Shown here: one piece after another, positions 1-5,939 of the stretch
Layout: every line of letters begins with the position of its first letter
Position numbering within the stretch: the first letter of the stretch is position 1
The notes under the pieces: generated by a model
The model's input: only the letters and a program-made list of their open reading frames with translations
Told to the model about the DNA's origin: nothing
Databases searched by the model: none
Assembly (NCBI GenBank): GCA_020851855.1
Contig: JADZBY010000335.1
Location: 1 to 8,968, forward strand
Reading direction: 5' to 3'
Source of the DNA: Anaerolineae bacterium
GTDB taxonomy: Bacteria; Chloroflexota; Anaerolineae; Aggregatilineales; UBA2796
Length of the DNA: 8,968 nucleotides
Program-made: the position numbers and the translations under genes

Positions 1-158
1 GCCTGGGCAATATGCTCGAAGACGCCAAAGCCTGGATGCTGTCCGCCTGGTGGATGTGGGCCGTGCCGGGCGCGCTGATCAGCCTCGTTGTGCTCGCCTT
101 TAACTTCGTGGGCGACGGCCTGCGCGATGCCTTCGATCCGATGCTGCACCGCCGCTGA
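1..158 (+). CDS. Peptide ABC transporter permease, DppC/OppC type (C-terminal part only)
   Basis: This is the last 51 codons of a gene that enters from the left, read in the frame starting at base 3 and stopping with TGA at 156-158. The visible peptide begins LGNMLEDAKAW, passes through a hydrophobic segment (PGALISLVVLAFNFVGDGLR) and ends DAFDPMLHRR. The order W-x-x-x-PG, last membrane helix, then GDGLRDxxDP is the usual C-terminus of the DppC/OppC inner-membrane permeases that import di- or oligopeptides, and sometimes nickel or sugars. The permease works with a DppB partner, two ATPases and a substrate-binding lipoprotein, which would lie to the left of the window. The family call is firm. 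The substrate cannot be read from this fragment. Confidence 0.88.
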   Translation, partial: LGNMLEDAKAWMLSAWWMWAVPGALISLVVLAFNFVGDGLRDAFDPMLHRR

Positions 159-190
159 GCTAGCTCCCGACACATTAACCAAACACTGAG

Positions 191-243
191 AAAAAACGCT
201 GGTCCCAGGTGTATCATCACTTGTGGACCAGCGCTTTATTTCT
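191..243 (+). terminator. Rho-independent terminator after the permease gene
   Basis: CGCTGGTCC (197-205) pairs perfectly with GGACCAGCG (225-233). The stem continues inward, after a one-base bulge at 224, as CAGGTG (206-211) with CACTTG (218-223), including one G-U pair, and closes on a 6-base loop. Six A residues (191-196) precede the stem and CTTTATTTCT follows it, so the hairpin has a U-rich tail on the plus strand and may also work in reverse. It lies about 40 bp after the permease stop and separates that operon from the GldA-type operon. Confidence 0.85.
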
Positions 244-252
244 CGCTATACT
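224..252 (+). promoter_or_regulatory. Possible sigma-70-type promoter for the GldA/GldG operon
   Basis: TATACT at 247-252 is a good -10 hexamer. TGGACC at 224-229 matches four of six bases of TTGACA at a 17-bp spacing. The -35 overlaps the right arm of the preceding terminator. If used, it would give a 5' leader of about 165 bases before the ATPase start at 425. The call rests on hexamer resemblance alone. Confidence 0.3.
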
Positions 253-424
253 GCGCGCCGCCACACGTTCAGGCGCGTAAGGCGCAGCTTCATGACAGTT
301 CGGACCTGAACTACCGCCGACATACGCCTGTAACAGCTTCCACTCACGCTTGTGGTTTGAACGAGCCTCTCTGATGAGAGGTCTTTGCGTGTGTAGGAAA
401 CAAAGTGAAATGGAGTTCGAAGGC
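253..424 (+). other. Upstream leader of the ABC operon with small hairpins; no gene seen
   Basis: This stretch has no convincing coding frame. It contains several short self-complementary blocks: AGTTC/GAACT around 298-313, CCAC/GTGG around 341-356, and a perfect 6-bp stem CCTCTC/GAGAGG with loop TGAT at 365-380. If transcription starts near 260, these would be in the 5' UTR of the ATPase gene. I do not recognise a known riboswitch or leader family. The Shine-Dalgarno GGAG at 412-415 lies 9 bases before the chosen ATG at 425. Confidence 0.4.
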
Positions 425-1339
425 ATGATCGAGGTCAACGACCTGACAAAATCCTACGGAGCAATCCAGGCATTACGCGGCATCCGATTCAGCGTCGATT
501 CTGGCCAGATCGTCGGCTTGTTGGGGCCAAACGGCGCGGGCAAATCCACCACCATCAAGATTCTGACCGGCTTTCTGCACCCCGACGAGGGCAGCGTCCA
601 GATCGACGGCATCGACGTGGTCGAACAGACGCAACTCATCCAGCAGCGCATCGGCTACCTGTCCGAGAACACGCCGCTCTATCCCAGCCTGTCGGTGCAG
701 GCGTACCTGAAGCTCATGGCCGACCTGCGCGGCATCCCGGAAGCGGACCAGCCCCGGCTGATCTCGGACGCCATCCGCGCAGCCGGCCTGGTGGACTACC
801 GCGCCAGGCGCATCTCCCAACTGAGCAAGGGCTTGCGCCAGCGCGTCGGCCTGGCGCAGGCCATCCTGCACAAGCCCAAGCTGCTCATCCTGGACGAGCC
901 GACCGTCGGCCTGGACCCGACGCAGATCGTCGAGATCCGGCAGCTGATCCGCCGGCTGGCCAGCACTAGCACCATCCTGTTCTCGTCGCACATCCTGTCC
1001 GAAGTCGAAGCGCTATGCGACCGGGTGGTGATCATCATCGACGGGCAGGTCAAGGCCGACTCGCGGCTGGATGATCTGGCCGCCAGCAACAATACCATCG
1101 TCGTCCTGCAAGAGCCGGTCGAAGACGCCGCCGCTGCCATGCAGGCCCTCGCCAATGTGCAATCCGTAGACGCCTTCCAGACGCGCGACGGATTCCCCGG
1201 CTACCGGCTCGTCAGCGACATGGACCTGGCCCCGCTCGTGTACGATCTCGCCCGCCAGCGCGACTGGCGGCTGCGCGAGCTGCGCCATGACCGCGTGACG
1301 CTGGAGTCGGTCTTCAATCAGCTGGCGATGAGCGCCTGA
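425..1339 (+). CDS. ABC transporter ATP-binding protein, GldA/ABC-2 exporter type
   Basis: A 304-residue cytoplasmic ATPase that should power the permease encoded next. All nucleotide-binding motifs are visible: Walker A GPNGAGKST (34-42), signature LSKGLRQR (133-140), Walker B LLILDEPT (153-160), D-loop GLDP (162-165) and the switch histidine in SSH (H189). The Q-loop reads IGYLSENTPLY (77-87), with Ser-Glu in the place where GldA-like proteins usually have Pro-Glu and other ABC ATPases have Gln. Residues about 215-304 are the C-terminal extension usual in ABC-2 ATPases and end with LESVF. I start at 425 (MIEVNDLTKSYG) because family members begin there and GGAG sits 9 bases upstream; in-frame ATGs at 350 and 410 would add residues unlike the family. 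The next gene begins 31 bp after the stop. Known GldA acts in gliding motility in Bacteroidetes, but homologues are widespread and the cargo is unknown. Confidence 0.93.
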   Translation: MIEVNDLTKSYGAIQALRGIRFSVDSGQIVGLLGPNGAGKSTTIKILTGFLHPDEGSVQIDGIDVVEQTQLIQQRIGYLSENTPLYPSLSVQAYLKLMADLRGIPEADQPRLISDAIRAAGLVDYRARRISQLSKGLRQRVGLAQAILHKPKLLILDEPTVGLDPTQIVEIRQLIRRLASTSTILFSSHILSEVEALCDRVVIIIDGQVKADSRLDDLAASNNTIVVLQEPVEDAAAAMQALANVQSVDAFQTRDGFPGYRLVSDMDLAPLVYDLARQRDWRLRELRHDRVTLESVFNQLAMSA

Positions 1340-1370
1340 CGCGGACGACAGGATCAACGGAGCGCTTGTT

Positions 1371-4286
1371 ATGAAGCAGATTCTCGCCATTACCCGGAAA
1401 GAGCTTGACGGCTATTTCGGCTCTCCGATGGCGCTCATTTTCGTGGGCGTCTTTCTCGTCGTGACCTTCTTCACCTTCTTCTGGGTGAACGCCTTCTTCG
1501 CGCGTGGCATCGCCGACGTGCGCCCGCTGTTCCAGTGGATGCCGCTCTTGATGATCTTCCTCATCGCCGCGCTGACCATGCGCCAGTGGAGCGAAGAGCA
1601 GAGCAACGGCACGCTGGAAATCCTGATGACCATGCCCATCAGGCTCAGGCAGCTTGTGCTCGGCAAGTTCCTGGCCGTGATGGCGCTCGTCGTGGTTGCC
1701 CTGCTGATGACGCTCTCGCTGCCGCTGACCGCCGCCATCCTGGGCAACCTGGACTTCGGCCCGGTCATCGGCGGCTATCTCGCGGCGGTGCTGCTCGCGG
1801 CGGCCTACGCGGCCATCGGGCTGTACGTCTCGTCGCGCACGGATAACCAGCTCGTCGCGCTGATCCTGACCAGCATCGTGTGCGGCGTGTTCTATCTCGT
1901 CGGCTCCACAACGCTCACCGGCCTGGCCACGGTGGACGTGGGCCAGTTCATGCGCGCACTGGGCACGGGCAGCCGCTTCGAAAACATCGAGCGCGGCGTG
2001 ATCGACATCCGCGACCTGGTGTATTACGCCTCGCTGACCATCATCTTCCTCGCGCTCAACGTCGTCTCGTTGGACAGCAAACGCTGGGGCATCGGCAAGG
2101 CGCTGCAAAACACCCGCCGCAACCGCCGCATCGGTCTGGCGCTGATCGTGCTCAACCTGATCGCCTTCAATCTGCTCATCGGGCGCGTCGACGGCGTGCG
2201 CGCCGACCTGACGCAGGGCGCACAGTACACGCTCTCGCCCGTCACGCGCGATCTGCTGGCCAGCCTGCGCGAGCCGCTCACCGTGCGTGGCTATTTCAGC
2301 GCCCGGACGCACCCGCTGCTCGCCCCGCTGATCCCGCAGGTGCAGGATACGCTGCGCGAGTACCAGTCGGCGTCGGGCGGCAGGATGCAGCTTGAGATCG
2401 TCGATCCGCTGACCGACCCGCAAGTTGAGCAGGAAATCACGCAGACCTACGGCATCCAGCCCACGCCGCTGCAAGTCTCGGACCGGGGCGGCGTCTCGCT
2501 GGTGAACTCGTATTTTGACATCCTGATCCAGTATGGCGACCAGATCGCGACCCTGAACCTGCTCAATCTGGTGCAGGTGTCCGATACGGGCGGCGCGACG
2601 CCGGACGTGCGGCTGCGCAACCTGGAATACGACCTGACCAGCACCATCCAGCGCGCTGTGTACGGCTTCCAGAGCCTCGACGCCGTGCTGGCGTCCCTCG
2701 ATCAGCCCGCGCAGCTCACCTTTTACGTCACGCCGGACACGCTGCCCGACGGCTTGCAGGGCACGCCCGACACAATCAACACCGTCGTGGCCGACATCCA
2801 GCGCCAGGCGGGCGACAAGCTGCAATTCAAGACCGTGAACGTAGCCACCGATGATGTGAGCGTCGCGGACCTGGCCAATACGTACAACATCCGGCCCGTG
2901 GCGGCCAGTTTCCTGTCGCAAGACAGCTTTTATCTGCACCTGCTCTTGCAGATCGGGGACCAGTTCCAGGTCATCTACCCCAGCGGGCAGATGAGCGAGA
3001 ATGACATCCGCCAGTCGATTGAATCGGCGCTCAAGCGGATGGCCCCCGGCTTCCTGCAAGTCATCGGCGTGTGGACTCCGCCCGATCCCGGTGCGGCGAC
3101 GGGCCAGCCCGCCACGCTCCAGCAGTACGGCGCGGTCCTGCAATCCCTGAGCGACAACTACGAGCTGCGCCCACTCGACCTGAGCACGGGCATGATCAGC
3201 AGCGACATCAACGCCGTACTGCTCATCGGCCCGCAGAACCTGACCGACACCGAGCGTTACGCCATCGACCAGTACCTCATGCGCGGCGGCTCGGTGTTTG
3301 TCGCGGCGGGCAACTTCCAGATCACGATTGACCAGCAGGCGGGCAGCCTCGCCGTGCAGCCCATCCTGAACGGCGTGGCCGATATGCTGAAGAGCTACGG
3401 CCTCACCATCGAGCCGCAGCTCGTGCTGGACCGGCAGAACGCCTCGTTCCCCATCACCGTCGCGCGCAACGTGGGCGGCGTCACCGTGAACGAGATTCAG
3501 GCGCTACCCTACCCGCAGTTCGTGGATGTGCGGCAGGATGGCATGGAGCCACAAAGCCCGATCACGTCCGGCTTGCCCGCCGTGGTGCTCAACTGGGCGT
3601 CGCCCATCACCATCGACGAGGCGGCCAACGCGGGCCGGACCGTCGCCACGCTGCTCAAATCCAGCAGCCAGTCGTGGGCCACTGAAGACTCGGCCATCGA
3701 GCCGAACATGAACCTGTTCCCGGAAGTCGGCTTCCCGATTGGCTCGGAGCAGAAGAGCTACCCGCTCGCCGTCTCGATCACCGGCAGCTTTACCAGCTAC
3801 TTCAAGGACCGTACCCTGCCGCTGACCGAGGCAAACGCGCCGACCGGCTCGCCAGACGCGGCGCAAACCGACCCGACCGGCTTCATCGCCGAGTCGCCGG
3901 ACAGCGCGCGGCTGGTCGTCGTCGGCAGCTCCGAATTTCTCAACGACAACCTGTTCCAGCTTGCCAACCGCATGGGCGAAGACCGCGCCACGAACAACGT
4001 GCAGTTTGTGCAGAACACGGTGGACTGGTTCGCGCAGGATACCGGGCTGTCGGCCATCCGTGCGCGCGGCGCGGCGTCGCACCTGTTGCGCCCGCTCGCG
4101 CCGGAAGAGCAATCGCGCTGGGAGATTGCCAACTACGCCTTTGCGCTGATCCTGCTCATCGCCCTGGGCGCGGTCTGGCAGATGCGCAAGCGCGGCGAAA
4201 AGCCCATGCCGCTCGTGGACGATGAACATGCCAGCGACGCGACGCCGACTGCACAGCCCGCACAGCCCGCGCATGGAGGACGCTGA
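1371..4286 (+). CDS. Fused ABC-2 permease (GldF-like) and GldG-like auxiliary protein
   Basis: A 971-residue membrane protein combining two parts that are separate in the gliding-motility set. Residues 1-235 are an ABC-2 permease: MKQILAITRKELDGYFGSP at the start, six hydrophobic segments (about 16-42, 55-70, 97-124, 128-153, 158-182, 214-234) and the typical EEQSNGTLEILMTMPI after the second. A further helix (254-271) opens the GldG part, followed by the hallmark RADLTQGAQYTLSP (277-290). Two similar extracytoplasmic blocks follow (about 303-432 and 449-561), each running LTV/LTF, a helix, a GIQP/NIRP loop, a QYGDQ/QIGDQ strand and a helix before TIQRAVYG or ALKRMAPG. Residues about 600-860 are the GldG/ABC_transp_aux-like domain (DINAVLLIGPQNLT; RLVVVGSSEF at 847-856). 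A last helix spans 919-938 and a short Thr/Pro/Gln tail faces the cytoplasm. ACGGAG lies 8 bases before ATG. The reading frame has no break, so the fusion is real if the assembly is sound. Cargo is unknown. Confidence 0.9.
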   Translation: MKQILAITRKELDGYFGSPMALIFVGVFLVVTFFTFFWVNAFFARGIADVRPLFQWMPLLMIFLIAALTMRQWSEEQSNGTLEILMTMPIRLRQLVLGKFLAVMALVVVALLMTLSLPLTAAILGNLDFGPVIGGYLAAVLLAAAYAAIGLYVSSRTDNQLVALILTSIVCGVFYLVGSTTLTGLATVDVGQFMRALGTGSRFENIERGVIDIRDLVYYASLTIIFLALNVVSLDSKRWGIGKALQNTRRNRRIGLALIVLNLIAFNLLIGRVDGVRADLTQGAQYTLSPVTRDLLASLREPLTVRGYFSARTHPLLAPLIPQVQDTLREYQSASGGRMQLEIVDPLTDPQVEQEITQTYGIQPTPLQVSDRGGVSLVNSYFDILIQYGDQIATLNLLNLVQVSDTGGATPDVRLRNLEYDLTSTIQRAVYGFQSLDAVLASLDQPAQLTFYVTPDTLPDGLQGTPDTINTVVADIQRQAGDKLQFKTVNVATDDVSVADLANTYNIRPVAASFLSQDSFYLHLLLQIGDQFQVIYPSGQMSENDIRQSIESALKRMAPGFLQVIGVWTPPDPGAATGQPATLQQYGAVLQSLSDNYELRPLDLSTGMISSDINAVLLIGPQNLTDTERYAIDQYLMRGGSVFVAAGNFQITIDQQAGSLAVQPILNGVADMLKSYGLTIEPQLVLDRQNASFPITVARNVGGVTVNEIQALPYPQFVDVRQDGMEPQSPITSGLPAVVLNWASPITIDEAANAGRTVATLLKSSSQSWATEDSAIEPNMNLFPEVGFPIGSEQKSYPLAVSITGSFTSYFKDRTLPLTEANAPTGSPDAAQTDPTGFIAESPDSARLVVVGSSEFLNDNLFQLANRMGEDRATNNVQFVQNTVDWFAQDTGLSAIRARGAASHLLRPLAPEEQSRWEIANYAFALILLIALGAVWQMRKRGEKPMPLVDDEHASDATPTAQPAQPAHGGR

Positions 4287-4287
4287 A

Positions 4288-5505
4288 ATGACCATCACCG
4301 TGCCGCGCCTGAACCGCGCGAACCAGATTCTTCTCGGCCTGCTGGCGCTGCAACTGGTCGTCGGCCTGATCGTGCTCGTGGCGGGCGCGCCGGCCAGCGC
4401 CACGACCACCGGCCCGCTCGTCGCGGACTTCGCGCCGGACGCCGTGACCGGAATCACCATCCGTGATGCGCAGGACGCCGAGATCGTGCTGGCCAAAAAC
4501 CCTGACGGCGGCTGGGTGCTGCCCGACGCCGATAGCTTCCCGGCCCGCGCCCAGCCCGTGACTACGCTGCTGGACACGATCAAGGCCATGGACACCGGCC
4601 AGCTTGTGGCCCAGAACGCCGCCAGCCATCCCCGCCTGAAGGTGGCCGATACCGCTTTCGAGCGCCGCGTCGAGATCGCCCAGGGCGACCGGCAGATCGT
4701 CCTGTACGTCGGCACGTCCGGCGGCGCGAACGGCCTGCACGTCCGGCTGGGCGGCCAGAACGACGTGTATCTGGCTAAAGACCTATCGCTGTTCCAGGTC
4801 GCCACGCGCCCGGCCTCGTGGGTGAACCCGGTGTACTTCAGCGTCCCGCGTGAGGACATCGTCGAGCTGACCGTGAAGAACGCCAACGGCGAGTTCACCT
4901 TCCGCAAGGACGGCGACGCCTGGACGCTGGCCGATCTGGCGGAAGGCGAGGCGTTTAACCCGGACAGCATCGCCACGCTGCTCAATCACGCCTCGTCGCT
5001 CGCGCTGGATCGGCCACTCGGCGCGCAGGAACAGGACTCCTACGGCCTGTCTGAGCCGCTGGTCAGCGTCGGCATCCGCACCCACCACGAGCCGGAACCG
5101 ACCGACGCCGAGCCGACCGGCGCGCCCAACGCCAGCAGCATCTTCGACGTGCCCGGCGTGACGGCCACCGACGAGGCGAGCGCCTCAACCACGCCGGACG
5201 CCACATACACCATCCTGATCGGCGCGAAGCTGGACGATGCCGGCTACGCCGCCAAAGCGTCCACGTCGGACTACTACGTCAAGATCACGAACGGCGTGGC
5301 GAACGCTTTCCTGAACCTGACCCGCGAGTCGCTGCTCGCCGCGCCCAGCGAGACGCCTGCGCCGGCGGCGACCGAGTCCGGCGCGCCGGAGTTCGGCCCT
5401 GCCCTGCCCACCGCGACCGCCGAAGCAACCGGTTCAGCCACCGCCGAGCCGACCTCGGCGGCGACTGAACCGGCGGCCACCGCGACGCCCACGCCCTCGA
5501 ACTGA
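4288..5505 (+). CDS. Membrane-anchored DUF4340 domain protein
   Basis: A 405-residue protein beginning MTITVPRLNR one base after the stop of the fusion gene, with GGAGGA at 4275-4280 (7 bases upstream). The in-frame ATG at 4222 lies inside the preceding gene and is less likely. One hydrophobic segment (about 14-33) acts as an uncleaved anchor; the rest should lie outside the membrane. Residues about 45-180 and 186-345 both follow a DUF4340 pattern: a strand pair with a W (GGWVLPD; DAWTLADL), a helix, then a YVG or ILIG strand and a product-like YLAK or YYVK strand. The second half is split by a low-complexity insert (about 267-304). The tail (352-405) is rich in Ala, Thr, Pro and Glu. DUF4340 genes regularly follow GldA/permease/GldG genes, which fits a role as an extracytoplasmic subunit. 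Its biochemical function is not known. Confidence 0.88.
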   Translation: MTITVPRLNRANQILLGLLALQLVVGLIVLVAGAPASATTTGPLVADFAPDAVTGITIRDAQDAEIVLAKNPDGGWVLPDADSFPARAQPVTTLLDTIKAMDTGQLVAQNAASHPRLKVADTAFERRVEIAQGDRQIVLYVGTSGGANGLHVRLGGQNDVYLAKDLSLFQVATRPASWVNPVYFSVPREDIVELTVKNANGEFTFRKDGDAWTLADLAEGEAFNPDSIATLLNHASSLALDRPLGAQEQDSYGLSEPLVSVGIRTHHEPEPTDAEPTGAPNASSIFDVPGVTATDEASASTTPDATYTILIGAKLDDAGYAAKASTSDYYVKITNGVANAFLNLTRESLLAAPSETPAPAATESGAPEFGPALPTATAEATGSATAEPTSAATEPAATATPTPSN

Positions 5506-5539
5506 GGGCAGAAACACGCCGCCGAAATCGTGGTGTGTG

Positions 5540-5578
5540 TATAATGTGGTGGCCTGCCGTTCATCGGCGGGCCACCAC
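5540..5578 (+). promoter_or_regulatory. TATAAT box followed by a 14-bp inverted repeat, running into the first CRISPR repeat
   Basis: A perfect TATAAT lies at 5540-5545, just before an inverted repeat with arms GTGGTGGCCTGCCG (5546-5559) and CGGCGGGCCACCAC (5565-5578) around a TTCAT loop. The arms pair over 14 positions with a single T-G wobble (5555/5569). No good -35 lies 16-18 bp upstream. The right arm overlaps the degenerate 5' half of the first CRISPR repeat. It could be a promoter with an operator, a structured element closing the DUF4340 transcript (there is no U tract), or a remnant of a leader. The structure is certain; the role is open. Confidence 0.5.
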
Positions 5579-5810
5579 GCCCTTCGGGGCACTGAAACTG
5601 ATACTGCCGATCCGGTCCCGTGCCCCACGTGTTCAGTTCCCGGCAATCCCACACCCTTCGGGGCACTGAAACTATAGAGAGAGGGGCCGGTTCACTTTTC
5701 ACTTGTCTGTTCCCGGCAATCCCACGCCCTTCGGGGCACTGAAACATGAGCTTGGCGATGTCGGCGTTCACGGTCGCGTCGTGTTGTCGGCAATCCCACG
5801 CCCTTCGGGG
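5562..5810 (+). CRISPR. Small CRISPR array: two full 37-bp repeats, two half-degenerate end repeats, three spacers
   Basis: Full repeats lie at 5636-5672 and 5709-5745 and differ at one base (A at 5653, G in the other). They begin GTTCCCGGCAATCCCACG and end CCTTCGGGGCACTGAAAC. The first unit (5562-5598) matches only repeat positions 14-37. The last (5783-5810) matches positions 1-28 with two mismatches and then diverges completely. Spacers are 5599-5635 (37 bp), 5673-5708 (36 bp) and 5746-5782 (37 bp) and are unrelated to one another. The centre of the repeat folds as GCCC-TTCG-GGGC, a stem capped by a stable UUCG tetraloop. The 3' end ACTGAAAC resembles the 8-base 5' handle of type I and III crRNAs, so transcription is probably left to right, with the leader side at the left. 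No cas gene is in the window. Loss of the 5' half of the first repeat suggests the array no longer acquires spacers; this is inferred. Confidence 0.8.
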
Positions 5811-5832
5811 TCGGAGTTATCGCATCAGACTG

Positions 5833-5938
5833 CCCTCACCCCGACGGCACGGAGAGGGGAGATCGCCTGCCCTTCCAGCGCGCCGCTTTCCCCCTCTCTA
5901 CGCGGTACTCCGCGTGGAGAGGGGGTAGGGGGTGAGGC
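5833..5938. repeat. Nested palindromic intergenic element between convergent genes
   Basis: The inner hairpin pairs CCCCCTCTCTACGCGG (5890-5905) with CCGCGTGGAGAGGGGG (5910-5925): 16 positions with one wobble pair and a TACT loop. An outer pair CCTCACCCC (5834-5842) with GGGGTGAGG (5929-5937) encloses it at 86 bp separation. The CCCTCACCCC...CTCTCC...GGAGAGGGGG...GGTGAGG pattern resembles dispersed REP/MITE-like intergenic palindromes of GC-rich bacteria. It ends right beside the stop of the minus-strand hydrolase gene (5940-5942), so it may also terminate transcripts arriving from either side. Confidence 0.65.
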
Positions 5939-5939
5939 C

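Noticed and set aside
350..424. An upstream start for the ABC ATPase (ATG at 350 or 410)
   Set aside because: The added residues are unlike ABC ATPase N-termini, and GGAG is correctly placed for the ATG at 425.
1314..3143. A 609-codon open frame on the minus strand inside the permease-GldG gene
   Set aside because: Composition is dominated by Arg, Asp, His and Gln, typical of the complement of a GC-rich gene. No motifs, and the sense frame is a clear membrane protein.
4222..4287. Upstream start for the DUF4340 gene inside the fusion gene
   Set aside because: GGAGGA is ideally placed for the ATG at 4288, and the extension is only the out-of-frame reading of the preceding gene's tail.
5546..5590. 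Classical intrinsic terminator after the DUF4340 gene
   Set aside because: The two adjacent hairpins are strong, but no U-rich tract follows either; the next bases are CRISPR repeat and spacer. Kept only as a structured element of unknown role.
5274..5771. Minus-strand frame with a repeated CPEGRG peptide that could look like a repeat protein
   Set aside because: The repeated peptide is the translation of the CRISPR repeats, and the rest is antisense to the DUF4340 tail.
5506..5939. cas genes or a transposase associated with the array
   Set aside because: The gap holds no coding frame, and the flanking genes are a DUF4340 protein and a glycoside hydrolase. Any Cas machinery must lie outside the window.
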